Below are positions 26,476-35,426 of a stretch of DNA of 64,000 nucleotides, in pieces; the stretch's first letter is position 1; each line of letters starts with the position of its first letter. The stretch spans positions 310,001-374,000 of the forward strand of contig NZ_FRFD01000005.1 of assembly GCF_900143645.1 (NCBI RefSeq). Direction: 5' to 3'. The DNA comes from Anaerocolumna xylanovorans DSM 12503 (GTDB taxonomy: Bacteria; Bacillota; Clostridia; Lachnospirales; Lachnospiraceae). The notes under the pieces are model-generated. The model had not been told where the DNA came from. It made no database searches and saw nothing but the letters and a program-made list of their open reading frames with translations. Made by a program: the position numbers and the translations under genes.

Positions 26476-28497
26476 ATGTACGAGATTAGACCTGAATCAA
26501 TAAAGACATTTATCACAGATAGAAATGTTAAGCTTCCACGTTTTCAGAGAAAACAAACTTGGGAAGAAAAGAAAAATTTTCAATTGTGTATAAGTCTGTT
26601 TAAGGAATATCCTGTTGGTGTATGTATATTAAGTGTTGACGAAAGTAAAGGGAAAATTGTTCGATGGCTTTTAGATGGTAGGCAGAGAAAAAATGCATTA
26701 GTAATGATGTATGATGATCCCGAAAACATATATAATTGGGCAAAACGATTTATTGGTTTTAAGAATTCTGATCAACCAAGTGAAATTGAAGAAAAATTTA
26801 ATTTTAAGATTAGTGAATATATAGAGGCAGAGTTGGATGATGATTTTGAAATGACACAATTAGATCCAGGAGAAGATGTTTCAGAAGCAGTAAATGATGA
26901 AAAAGATGATAATATTGATGCAAATGCATATGGGTTGGAACTATTGCTTGAAATTATTAAAGTGATTCACAATAAGCAAAAAAAGAATACAGGTTTTACA
27001 AAACCATTTGATTTTACTAAATATGTAAATAGACTACCATACTTGGAAGTTGATCTAACTGGAACAAAATTATCATCACGTCGAGTGAAGACATTTATTG
27101 ATGAGTACCGTAAGTACTGTGACGATGAATATATAAATTATGATGATGAGAAGTCTTTCTATAAATTTTTAAGTGTTAGATGTGATATTCAGGATGAGAA
27201 AAAAACTCAAGCATTAGTTCATGAAAAATGGAAAGAAATAAAGGAAAGAATCCTTATTGTTGAAAAAATAGATACGCTTCTTACTAATTGCAAAATAGGT
27301 ATGATAGAAGTGAAAAATCTTTCACCATCAGATTCGCAGAAGATCTTCAATATTATCAATTCAGAAGGTGAAAAATTAACAGCAGTAGAGATATTATCAG
27401 CTAAACCGCATTGGAATATCGCGGTTGATAATCCGTCACAAGCTGCAGTTGATGCGACAAAGGAATTATATAAAAGGATTGGAACTGTACAAACGAATGT
27501 AGTTAGGTGGGATTTACCAGCAACATTTTTAAATAGAATCGGGAAGAATTTTATTTTAAAGAAATTCACAGATACAAAAACAGATTTCGAAAAGGAATTA
27601 ACATATGGTTTTAAGATTCTCTCAAGTATATATGTTGGTGGGGTAAAAAAAGAGGATATTGAGGGATTGAGTAAGGCAAGTAATCTGAATTGGAGTTCAG
27701 ATATTGAAAGTTTGGTTAATGATTTTCAAAATATGTTCAAATTGATTTCGTCATTTGATTATTTTAAATATTTCAAATCTTGGAATACTTCAATTATGGA
27801 GTTGACTAGTGACGCAATAGCCTTGGATTTTATTGTAATTGCATATAAGGATTGGTGCAGAAAGGGAAAACCGTTAGGTGATTCAAAGGCTAAACAGTTC
27901 CAAAAAAATTGCTTCATTTTGTGGGATAAGCTTATTTTTGAATATATAAATAAGCAGTGGAGAGGCTCCAGTGACTCGAAAATTGCAAACAATATCTTGG
28001 CACTTGATAATGAACCGGATCTTTTTGTGTCAGTAAAAGAAGATAAATGGAGAACAATACTCGAAGATCAAATTTTTGCGTATAGTGCTATTGAATCAGC
28101 AGATATTTCCATGGCAATTATGAAACCTTTACTCTATCATTTTTATTGCTTAAAAAGTATACAAGGACCAGACACAAGTTATGAAATTGAAATGGATCAT
28201 ATTATTCCGCAAACTTTATTTAATGAATCAACTATTGAAAGAAAAGGTGTTATACAAGACAATCTTCTAAATCTTGGCTTGCTTCCAAAAGATGAAAATG
28301 TTGCAAAAAGTAATAAAAGATTGATTTTAATCACTAGCCAATGGCTTAAAGATCAAATAGTAAAATATGAGCTTATTTCAGAGACGAAATTTCATGAATA
28401 TTCTGATGTTAATAATTATCAGAAATTGTTTGATGAAAGAGCTACAATTTTCATTGAAGCATATACAAGTAAGCGTAATAATATTTTGAACAATTAG
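26476..28497 (+). CDS. DUF262/HNH protein, GmrSD-like (probable type IV restriction or related defence)
   Basis: 673 residues. The N-terminal DUF262 (ParB-like) domain shows LPRFQRKQTW (about 20-29) and WLLDGRQRK (about 64-72), corresponding to the conserved FQR and DGQQR nucleotide-handling motifs. A long helical middle follows, then a C-terminal DUF1524-type HNH nuclease: MDHIIPQTLFN at about 573, then LLNLGLLPKDENVAKSNK. This is the arrangement of single-chain GmrSD enzymes, which cut modified phage DNA using NTP hydrolysis. Substrate choice cannot be read here. AAAGGGGAAAATAAT precedes the ATG. Strongly AT-rich compared with the core genes, consistent with transfer. Confidence 0.82.
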   Translation: MYEIRPESIKTFITDRNVKLPRFQRKQTWEEKKNFQLCISLFKEYPVGVCILSVDESKGKIVRWLLDGRQRKNALVMMYDDPENIYNWAKRFIGFKNSDQPSEIEEKFNFKISEYIEAELDDDFEMTQLDPGEDVSEAVNDEKDDNIDANAYGLELLLEIIKVIHNKQKKNTGFTKPFDFTKYVNRLPYLEVDLTGTKLSSRRVKTFIDEYRKYCDDEYINYDDEKSFYKFLSVRCDIQDEKKTQALVHEKWKEIKERILIVEKIDTLLTNCKIGMIEVKNLSPSDSQKIFNIINSEGEKLTAVEILSAKPHWNIAVDNPSQAAVDATKELYKRIGTVQTNVVRWDLPATFLNRIGKNFILKKFTDTKTDFEKELTYGFKILSSIYVGGVKKEDIEGLSKASNLNWSSDIESLVNDFQNMFKLISSFDYFKYFKSWNTSIMELTSDAIALDFIVIAYKDWCRKGKPLGDSKAKQFQKNCFILWDKLIFEYINKQWRGSSDSKIANNILALDNEPDLFVSVKEDKWRTILEDQIFAYSAIESADISMAIMKPLLYHFYCLKSIQGPDTSYEIEMDHIIPQTLFNESTIERKGVIQDNLLNLGLLPKDENVAKSNKRLILITSQWLKDQIVKYELISETKFHEYSDVNNYQKLFDERATIFIEAYTSKRNNILNN

Positions 28498-28749
28498 TTG
28501 AAGAAAAACTGTTATAAAAATTGTTGTTTGGAAAGGAAAACGAGTTGAATTTGTTATGAAGATGCTGTATGAGGTAATATATCAAGATTCAAAGGAAGAT
28601 AAATAATGATTTTAGATACACTGTCCGAAAGGCATAAAAGAAACTGCAAAGAGATAAAACTTCCATGCTATGTGTGCTTCATAATCTATTAGAAGAAAAA
28701 AGCTAAAGAGTATATGTTTCTTTCGTATAATTATGAGGAGTAAAATATC

Positions 28750-29490
28750 ATGTTTGACAAAATATTACGAGAAAAATTATTGCCATCGGAACTGATTATT
28801 AAGGATTTTGTAAAGGGTGAACCAGAGTGTAATTATGAAAACTATTTACTTGAAATTGTGAATAAATCATCTTTCTTTCGTGAAAAATCAGAAGAGGAGA
28901 ATTTTGTAAGTCCACAAATTGAATCAAACGGTGAATGTGATTGCAATTCTAAAAATATAAAATGGATTTTAAACATATAGCGAGCAAAACGGCATTACAA
29001 GCAAGGAGTATTTTATCAGCACAAAAAGTGTCATTGCGAAGGGCGTTTTATCACAATTTTACCACAAAAAGAAAATAGTTCAATGAATGGTACACGTTTA
29101 AACACTGCTATAAGAGGATTGGATTCTGCACAATTATGTGAATTGAGGAACAATGCACCAAAGCAACAAGGGATAGAAAATGATATATGTGATTTTTTGA
29201 AAACATTAGCAACAAAGAAAAATTTATTGTTATTCAGGCCGTATAGATTAAGATTTGATTTTGACATTGGTAATAAACAAATCCAAGAGGCTATAAGCGA
29301 TGATTTTAAATATATTATGCAGTATTGTCATGCGCTATTACCACTATTTGATATGTATAGGGCTTACATATTTGATGAATATATTGTGCTTATGAAAGAA
29401 AAAGATAGTAGATTTACTATTGTTAATACTACAAAGTTGAATGAAAGTCCAACATATATGAAATTAAGGGACTACATATCAGTTTATTAA
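28750..29490 (+). pseudogene. Retron-associated accessory gene with two compensating frameshifts
   Basis: The 28750 and 29083 reading frames share one phase but are split by a TAG at 28978. Between them the middle segment reads sensibly only in another frame: MDFKHIASKTALQARSILSA from 28962. Adding one A in the A5 run near 28951-28955 and removing one A in the A5 run near 29066-29070 restores a single protein of about 246 residues, with DFKHIASKTALQARS running into NGTRLNTAIRGL. I do not recognise the family; no catalytic motif is visible. GAGGAG precedes the start and the gene ends 72 bases before the phosphoribosyltransferase-like gene, so it belongs to the retron operon. Either the gene is inactivated or the A-runs are sequencing errors. 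Confidence 0.7.
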
Positions 29491-29562
29491 CTTGTGATTG
29501 TTGTACTTTATTTTAACATAATGTGCAATAACTACTCTGACAAGTTTCCAGGAGGTGATTAT

Positions 29563-30774
29563 TTGGAAAAGCAACAACTTAAATATTTATCAGTAACACG
29601 TAAGTGGGGAGGTACTGAAGTTAGAAAAGAGTTTGATGCTAAAATTGATCAATGGATTATGCAGTTTGATGAAATGGAAAGAGATATAATTTTGGAGTTG
29701 TTAAAACATTTTCAATATTATACTTCTAGAAAATTAAAAGATAGTATCATGCAGTTATATAAGAAATTTGTTGATGAGTTTAAAGAGATCCCTGATGATG
29801 TGACGTTTATTCCAGTTTATAAAGAATATGGAGTTGGATTTTCAGATGAATTTTACAATAAGTTTTGGCTGATCAACAATATCTATGACTCATCAACAAA
29901 GAATATTTATGGATTATTGCAACAAGGTAAAATCCCCAAGAAAATTGCGATATTAGATGATTATAGCGGTAGTGGAAAAACTGTTAAAAATACAATTGAA
30001 CACTGCATTGAAGAAAACGAAAATTGTAAAAATACGTTGTTTTACATTCTTACGATTCAGATGTCAAAGATTGCTTTAGAAAACTTATTACAATATGCAA
30101 AAGAACAATGTATAGAGGTTAGAATATTAAGTTTAGTTTATGAAAACAAAGTATTCGAAAATGAAAAGATTTTTATTAAAGATGTTGCTACAAAAAAGCA
30201 AGATGAATATTGTAAAGTATGTTTAAATCATAATGTTAAGCAGAACTATTATTTAGGATATGAAAACACACAAGCATTATTGTCGTTTGAATATAATTCA
30301 CCTAATAACACACTTGGTCTATTTTGGCATGAAGGAGAAGATTTCTTTGCCATTTTCAGGAGATATAAAAAGAAAAATACGATATTGTCGCAAATGCAAA
30401 GAGAGGCAAAACAACGTAAGCAAGAACGAAGTAAAAAAATAATAAAGAGTCATGAAGAAGACGAACGATATATTTTTTTAATGATATATTTGGTAAATCA
30501 AGATTTGAAGTTTAATTATCAAGATGCATGTAGTAAGTTTGGAATGTCTGAAGAACAAATGGATGGAGCTATAGGGTATTTATTGAGTAATAAATATATA
30601 TCTATGGCAGAAGGTAGAATCAAATCTACTAATAAATTAAAGCAAATGATATCAATAACAAAAATATCAGATGTCAAAGAGATGAATTTGAAAGAAAAAA
30701 AAGTCGAATTTTCTGCTCCACAGACTTATGTACCCAAAAACTTCGAAAAGACTTTTGGGGGATATAAATATTAA
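29563..30774 (+). CDS. Retron effector: phosphoribosyltransferase-like plus winged-helix protein
   Basis: 403 residues. The start is taken as TTG at 29563 because AGGAGGT ends 6 bases ahead of it; upstream ATG codons have no RBS. The N-terminal two-thirds has a PRTase-type fold: the PRPP-loop motif ILDDYSGSGKT sits at residues 130-140. A four-Cys/His-like cluster (EYCKVCLNH) lies near 210-218. The C-terminus (about 300-370) is a winged-helix-like region (DACSKFGMSEEQMDGAIGYL). Directly downstream are an msr-msd-like RNA and a retron reverse transcriptase, so this is most likely the effector of a tripartite retron. As I recall, PRTase-winged-helix effectors define type III in the Mestre classification; not verified here. 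Confidence 0.8.
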   Translation: MEKQQLKYLSVTRKWGGTEVRKEFDAKIDQWIMQFDEMERDIILELLKHFQYYTSRKLKDSIMQLYKKFVDEFKEIPDDVTFIPVYKEYGVGFSDEFYNKFWLINNIYDSSTKNIYGLLQQGKIPKKIAILDDYSGSGKTVKNTIEHCIEENENCKNTLFYILTIQMSKIALENLLQYAKEQCIEVRILSLVYENKVFENEKIFIKDVATKKQDEYCKVCLNHNVKQNYYLGYENTQALLSFEYNSPNNTLGLFWHEGEDFFAIFRRYKKKNTILSQMQREAKQRKQERSKKIIKSHEEDERYIFLMIYLVNQDLKFNYQDACSKFGMSEEQMDGAIGYLLSNKYISMAEGRIKSTNKLKQMISITKISDVKEMNLKEKKVEFSAPQTYVPKNFEKTFGGYKY

Positions 30775-30787
30775 AATAGGTTAATAC

Positions 30788-31036
30788 ATACTGGCACTTA
30801 GAAAATGAAAAGCAAGTAGCTTTTCTATAGATAAGATTACTTATAAAGTGCTATATTTATGGCGGTCAGCGCAGCCTAAAGGCTTGTTGCTGAACCTTAC
30901 CATATATATAGCCCAGGCTTCGCCTAGTGCGATTACCAATAGATTCAATTATTCGCAACACTGGATTGCGCTACAATCTCCGATTTCCGCGCGGTTGCTC
31001 ATAATTTCATAATAACAGTTAGGTAAGTGCCAGTAT
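30788..31036 (+). ncRNA. Retron msr-msd RNA
   Basis: Bounded by a perfect 13-base inverted repeat, ATACTGGCACTTA (30788-30800) and TAAGTGCCAGTAT (31024-31036), the expected a1/a2 pair. The G at 30801, directly after TTA at the end of a1, is the candidate priming guanosine. Next come msr-like hairpins GAAAAGC/GCTTTTC (about 30808-30826) and ATAAG/CTTAT (about 30831-30843). A long msd-type stem follows: GCTATATTTATGG...CCATATATATAGC with an inner GGT-AGC-AGCC/GGCT-GCT-ACC pairing (about 30850-30912). Further hairpins are AGGC/GCCT and CGCAA/TTGCG. No open frame of note. The reverse transcriptase gene starts 29 bases later. Confidence 0.85.
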
Positions 31037-31064
31037 TTATTATAGATAAAATGGAAGTGAAAAC

Positions 31065-32066
31065 ATGTATGAAGATGCAAAAGAAAAAAGTATTATAAGT
31101 CAAGATGCATATCAATTAATCAAAATATACATAGGTAGATTAGAGGATAACGATATTCCTGTAATATTTAATCTTAGACATCTTAGAAAAATTTTGAAAA
31201 TTCCTAAGCAAAAGCAAAGTGCATATTTTGGAGTGAATCGAAATGAAATGTATCGAAAATTTATGATCCCTAAAAAATCAGGGGGATACAGAAAAATTGA
31301 GGCTCCGAGTGAAGAATTAAAACTGAGACAATTATGGATTAAGGAAAACATTATTGATAAATTTAAGATATCCGATTCTGCGCAAGGGTTTAGAAAGAAT
31401 CATTCCATTTATGGCAATGCTTTGCCTCACGTTGGAAAGGAATTAGTTATCAATATTGATATTAAAGATTTTTTTCCCAGTATTACATATCAAAAGGTTT
31501 TTAAATTTTTCCGTTATATAGGTTACACCAATCAAGTTTCACACTTATTGACAAAGATGTGTACAAATGTGGATAACGTATTACCACAAGGATCCCCAGC
31601 CAGTCCAAGCTTATCAAATATAGTTTTACTAAAAATGGACAAGAGATTATCTAAATTGGCAGGTGCTGTTGAATGTGATTACACAAGATATGCAGATGAT
31701 ATTACTTTCTCTGGCAAGAAAGTAATAAAATCACTTGTGCCAATAATTTGTAAAATTATTGAAGAAGAAGGATACGATGTTAATAAAGGAAAATTGAGAT
31801 TACAGTATTCAAATCAGCGTCAAGAAGTGACTGGACTTACTGTAAACAAGAAAGTATCATTATCTAAAAGAACGATTAAGGAAATTGAAAATGCAATATA
31901 CTATTGTAAAAAGTATGGTGTACAAGAGCATATGACAAGAATTAAGTGCGATAAGTCATTTTATAAAGAGCATTTATATGGAATTGCTTATTTTATTAAG
32001 ATGATTGACAAAGAAAAAGGTAAAAAGTATTTAGAAGAGCTAAACAGGATTGAGTGGTTGTATTAA
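31065..32066 (+). CDS. Retron reverse transcriptase
   Basis: 333 residues. Converts the msd part of the adjacent RNA into multicopy single-stranded DNA joined 2'-5' to the RNA. Motifs in order: retron-specific NAxxH (GNALPHVG), RT motif A (NIDIKDFFPSI), motif B (QGSPASPSLSN), the active-site YADD at 209-212, and the retron-specific VTG region (QEVTGLTVN). The N-terminal part (MIPKKSGGYRKIEAPS) fits the RT fingers. No extra C-terminal domain. GGAAGTGA precedes the ATG. An IS256-family element lies about 120 bases downstream but does not interrupt it, so the RT appears intact. Confidence 0.93.
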   Translation: MYEDAKEKSIISQDAYQLIKIYIGRLEDNDIPVIFNLRHLRKILKIPKQKQSAYFGVNRNEMYRKFMIPKKSGGYRKIEAPSEELKLRQLWIKENIIDKFKISDSAQGFRKNHSIYGNALPHVGKELVINIDIKDFFPSITYQKVFKFFRYIGYTNQVSHLLTKMCTNVDNVLPQGSPASPSLSNIVLLKMDKRLSKLAGAVECDYTRYADDITFSGKKVIKSLVPIICKIIEEEGYDVNKGKLRLQYSNQRQEVTGLTVNKKVSLSKRTIKEIENAIYYCKKYGVQEHMTRIKCDKSFYKEHLYGIAYFIKMIDKEKGKKYLEELNRIEWLY

Positions 32067-32184
32067 CAAGAAGGTTAATCAAATTTTTTTGCAGTCTCAA
32101 TCGAGTGATTCTATTTTGATTCTAAAATTCTTCCACGCCACAAAAAAAACAAAATAATACATAAAATTCAACAATTTAAAAACA

Positions 32185-33548
32185 GATGGTGTCAAGATTT
32201 TTTCGCAAATTGTATTTCAACCGTCCAGTAACCGGTAGTCAGTCGGCTATGATATCAGACTGGTTCTGGAGATCCAATTCTTTTAGATGCTCCATAATCA
32301 TGTAGCGCTTTGTACCCCATTGGGTTCCAGCTACATGACGCAGTCTGGCACATACAAGCATCAAAGCACTTTGCCCATCAGGGAAAGCGCCAATTGCACG
32401 GGTTCTGCGTTTGATTTCACGATTCAGTCTTTCAATGGTATTGTTGGTGCGGATTCTCGTCCAGTGTTGGCTGGGAAAATCCATGTATGTTAGGGTCTCG
32501 TCGATTCCATCTTCGACTTTTTTAGCTGCCGAAGTTAATTTCATCTCACGAAGTTTATCCGCTACCTGTTTAGCCTTTTCCTTTGCAGATGTTTTACACT
32601 CTTGAGCATGGATAGCCTTAAGCAGCATAGAGACTTCTTTCATCTTATTACGAGGAGTAGCTGAAAATATATTCCGGTAGAAATGAACAGTACATCTTTG
32701 ATACTTTGCATCTGGAAATACTTCTGGAATGGATTCGAGCATCCCAAGACATTTATCACCGATAATTAGGCGCACTCCGGCCAGACCACGTTCTTTTAGC
32801 CATACAAAGAATGTTCTCCAGCTTTCGCGGTCTTCCTTCATACCTTCTGCCGCCCCAATGATTTCACGACATCCATCCTCGTTGACTCCAATGGCAACAA
32901 GGATAGAGACGTTTTGTATTTCACCGCCCCAACTGCGTTTTAAGTAAACACCATCTACATAAATATAGGGATAAGAACCGCTAAGTTTGCGGCTTCTCCA
33001 TGTCTCAATGTGCTCATAAGCTTTTTTATTTAGATTGCTTATTGTGCCAGGTGAAACTTTGGTTCCCCATAATGCCTCGGTAATATCCTCAACACGACGA
33101 ACAGAAACACCTGCGAGATACATTTCAATGAGAGCTTCTTCTACAGAGCATTCTCTGTGGCGATATCGCTCAATAATGGCAGTTTCAAACGGAACGCCCT
33201 TTAACTTTGGCATTTTCAATTTGACCTCACCAGCCGTGGTTTGAAAGTTTCTGCTGTAATGTTCAGAACGATATCCTTTACGTTCACCGGAACGTTCATA
33301 TTTATCGGCATTAACGAGTTCATCTGCTTCATGATCCAGCAAGGCATTAAGGGTTTCCTCAACGCTGTTACGTACTAAATCTTTCAATTCGTTATGGATA
33401 AGTTCCTGATTTAATTGTATAATGTTATCGGACATGTTCCATAGCCTCCTTTGTGAGATTTGGTTGTGGTGACTTTATTTTACCAAACGGCTATAGACCA
33501 TGTCTATTTTTTATGAAATTAAATTTGTGAAATTAATTATACGTCATC
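32185..33548 (-). mobile_element. IS256-family insertion sequence
   Basis: The transposase gene is flanked by imperfect 27-base inverted repeats: 32185-32211 (GATGGTGTCAAG...GCAAATT) and 33522-33548 (AATTTGTGAAA...CGTCATC), about 18 of 27 positions matching. The outer limits are set from these and may be off by one or two bases. Flanks are similar (TTTAAAAACAG on the left, TCTAAAACAG on the right), but I cannot demonstrate an exact 8-base target duplication. Confidence 0.7.
32239..33435 (-). CDS. IS256-family transposase
   Basis: 398 residues, full length for the family. DDE transposase that moves its element by a copy-out mechanism. Visible catalytic positions: Asp in PYIYVDGVYLKR, Asp in IIGDKCLGMLES and Glu in NNTIERLNREIKRR. 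The C-x2-H-like CTVHFYRN and the start SVEETLNALLDHEADEL are also family hallmarks. GGAGGCTATGGAAC lies upstream on the minus strand. The frame is intact, so the element may still be active. Confidence 0.95.
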   Translation of the reverse strand: MSDNIIQLNQELIHNELKDLVRNSVEETLNALLDHEADELVNADKYERSGERKGYRSEHYSRNFQTTAGEVKLKMPKLKGVPFETAIIERYRHRECSVEEALIEMYLAGVSVRRVEDITEALWGTKVSPGTISNLNKKAYEHIETWRSRKLSGSYPYIYVDGVYLKRSWGGEIQNVSILVAIGVNEDGCREIIGAAEGMKEDRESWRTFFVWLKERGLAGVRLIIGDKCLGMLESIPEVFPDAKYQRCTVHFYRNIFSATPRNKMKEVSMLLKAIHAQECKTSAKEKAKQVADKLREMKLTSAAKKVEDGIDETLTYMDFPSQHWTRIRTNNTIERLNREIKRRTRAIGAFPDGQSALMLVCARLRHVAGTQWGTKRYMIMEHLKELDLQNQSDIIAD

Positions 33549-33770
33549 AATCTAAAACAGGAAGTATGCAATAGACAGATGTGTCTATTGAAAAAAAATT
33601 ACTATATATTATTATATTTTCAAAGGTGTTAAAACACGGCAAGTTATTGTTATAAAGGAAAAAAATGGGATGCATTTTTGAAGACAAGTTTGATACTGAG
33701 AAAAGTGCATTAGAAGATTTCGATGCTGAATGAAAAAATTGATGAGTTAATAAAATAAATGGAGAATATT
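33549..33770. other. Intergenic stretch with short open-frame debris
   Basis: A short frame at 33665-33733 (MGCIFEDKFDTEKSALED) and another out-of-phase scrap follow the insertion sequence; both look like remnants of a gene cut by transposition or decay. No RNA gene or terminator is evident. Confidence 0.3.
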
Positions 33771-34790
33771 ATGAAAAGAAAGTGCAACTGTAGGCTATGG
33801 CAAGTGATTTCTATTATCGCAATAATTATTATAGCGGTGTGCATAGGACTCATTTGGATAATCAGGTTAAACGAGAAAAAGCATTCATTAGATGAAACAA
33901 TGCAAGCCTGGGAATCAGGAATTCGTATGGATAGAATAGATACTGACACTGACTACCTGGAGGAATTGGAATCATATAGTAGGGGATTAAAAAAAGAATA
34001 TATGGATTATGTGGAATATCAAAAAGAAGATTCGGTTTTACTTCCGGCAGACCAGATTTTGAGCTACCGGATCAACTACAAGAGTGGAAATGAAACAATC
34101 GACGGTTATGTTGCCGCACCTAAAGATTACATGGTGAAATCCTATCCTGTACTGATTTTCAATCGTGGTGGAAACCGAGATTATGGAGAATTGGATCCAA
34201 CGACAATTGAGTTCTTTGCAAGATATGGGTTTATTACCATGGGAACACAGTATCGCGGCGGCGGAGAAAGTTCCGGAGAAGACGAATTTGGCGGTGCTGA
34301 TGTCATGGATGTAATTAAGTTGATTGATTATGCGAAAAAACTTGATTGCACAAACGGGAAATTATATTTGTTTGGATGGTCCCGCGGTGCAATGGAAACC
34401 TATATTGTTTTAAGCTGTGATAAGCGTATAGATGCGGCAGTTGCAGGTGCAGGAATTACAGATTTGAAAAAGTATTATGTGGAAATGAATCAGATTGGAA
34501 ATACAGAAATGACCGGGATTTTACGAGAATTGGTTGGAAATCCAAAGTCGGATAGCGAGGAATATGAGAAACGTTCGGCAATCAAATGGCCGGATAAGAT
34601 AGATACACCGCTATACATAGTCCAGGGAATGGCGGACGAAAGAGTAGCATATCACCATTCGGAAGATTTATATGAAGCAATGGATTTGCTGGGAAAGGAT
34701 GTTAAGCTGACGCTGTATCCTGGAATGAATCATTTAGATACACCTTGGACATTTCTTGATGATTATTTTTATTGGCTAAAGCAATATTAA
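33771..34790 (+). CDS. Membrane-anchored alpha/beta hydrolase (prolyl-oligopeptidase-like)
   Basis: About 339 residues from ATG 33771, preferred over 33759 because GGAGAA lies 6 bases upstream. One N-terminal membrane segment (about 11-30, VISIIAIIIIAVCIGLIWII) tethers an outward-facing hydrolase. The catalytic triad can be placed: nucleophile Ser in FGWSRGAMET, Asp in VQGMADERVA and His in YPGMNHLDTP. The RGGGESSGEDEFGG loop is typical of S9-type peptidase/esterase folds. The substrate is not evident. The better codon texture and lower AT than its neighbours suggest a separate origin from the retron block. Confidence 0.82.
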   Translation: MKRKCNCRLWQVISIIAIIIIAVCIGLIWIIRLNEKKHSLDETMQAWESGIRMDRIDTDTDYLEELESYSRGLKKEYMDYVEYQKEDSVLLPADQILSYRINYKSGNETIDGYVAAPKDYMVKSYPVLIFNRGGNRDYGELDPTTIEFFARYGFITMGTQYRGGGESSGEDEFGGADVMDVIKLIDYAKKLDCTNGKLYLFGWSRGAMETYIVLSCDKRIDAAVAGAGITDLKKYYVEMNQIGNTEMTGILRELVGNPKSDSEEYEKRSAIKWPDKIDTPLYIVQGMADERVAYHHSEDLYEAMDLLGKDVKLTLYPGMNHLDTPWTFLDDYFYWLKQY

Positions 34791-35168
34791 TAAGAGACAG
34801 AACGAGAGGTTGTGATGTCAAAAAGGATTGAGGAAGAAGATAGAAAGAATAATCCTGATGGAAAAGAAGATATTACTTATATTCTGTAATATGACTAAGA
34901 TATACTTAAATGTGACATTAAACTTTACAATTGAATAGGGATGTTTATTTAAAGTATCTGATTGTTTGAGAGATTTCTATCAAGCCGCGCTAGGAGCGAT
35001 TCTCGCCTTGAAAATAGGTGCATATCCTATAATAAGACTACAAGGTTGAAGTCGCGTTCAGGGGCAAAGTCCGTTATCCTTGAGGAGAAAAAAGGATTAT
35101 CCCAAAAACAGAACAAAATAGAACAGATAAGAAAGACTTTGAAATGGGGCATTTTTGTTTTGAAAATT
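34791..35168. other. Gap without a convincing gene
   Basis: A 24-codon frame at about 34815 (MSKRIEEEDRKNN) and a 76-codon frame at 34962 occur, but neither has an RBS or a recognisable family, and a second frame over the same bases (RDFYQAALGAILALKIGAYP) looks equally protein-like, which suggests remains of a degraded gene. No RNA gene seen. Confidence 0.3.
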
Positions 35169-35426
35169 TTATTTAAAATTATCATCTTTTAAGGTAATTA
35201 GTTTATTTTCATGGCATTCTACAAGGATACTGGAGTCAATAGAAAAGCCGAGTTGCTCAACATATTTATCTTGTAAAATAATTTGAGGTACTGGCAAGGA
35301 ATTATTTGAAGAGGAAGAATAAACTTTTAGTTTATGGGTGTAGATATTATAGGAGAGAGATTCTTCGGCTACCGTATTAAGATTCAGTGAGTGAGTTTCA
35401 AAGACTTTGAATGTTCTTGTAGACAT
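35169..35426 (-). CDS. SymE-like toxin
   Basis: 85 residues from the inner ATG at 35426, chosen because GAGG lies about 9 bases ahead. The C-terminal half has the SymE/AbrB-type swapped-hairpin pattern: VPQIILQDKYVEQLGFSID, then ILVECHENKLITL. SymE proteins are SOS-induced type I toxins in enterobacteria; in Firmicutes relatives the function is less clear. The N-terminus (RTFKVFETHSLNLNT) also fits. It stands alone, with no antisense RNA that I can point to. It is isolated by about 460 bases from the GIY-YIG gene on the same strand. Confidence 0.6.
   Translation of the reverse strand: MSTRTFKVFETHSLNLNTVAEESLSYNIYTHKLKVYSSSSNNSLPVPQIILQDKYVEQLGFSIDSSILVECHENKLITLKDDNFK

Noticed and set aside
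34962..35192. A 76-codon frame (MFERFLSSRARSDS...)
   Set aside because: No RBS or family, and another frame over the same bases looks equally protein-like; treated as debris.
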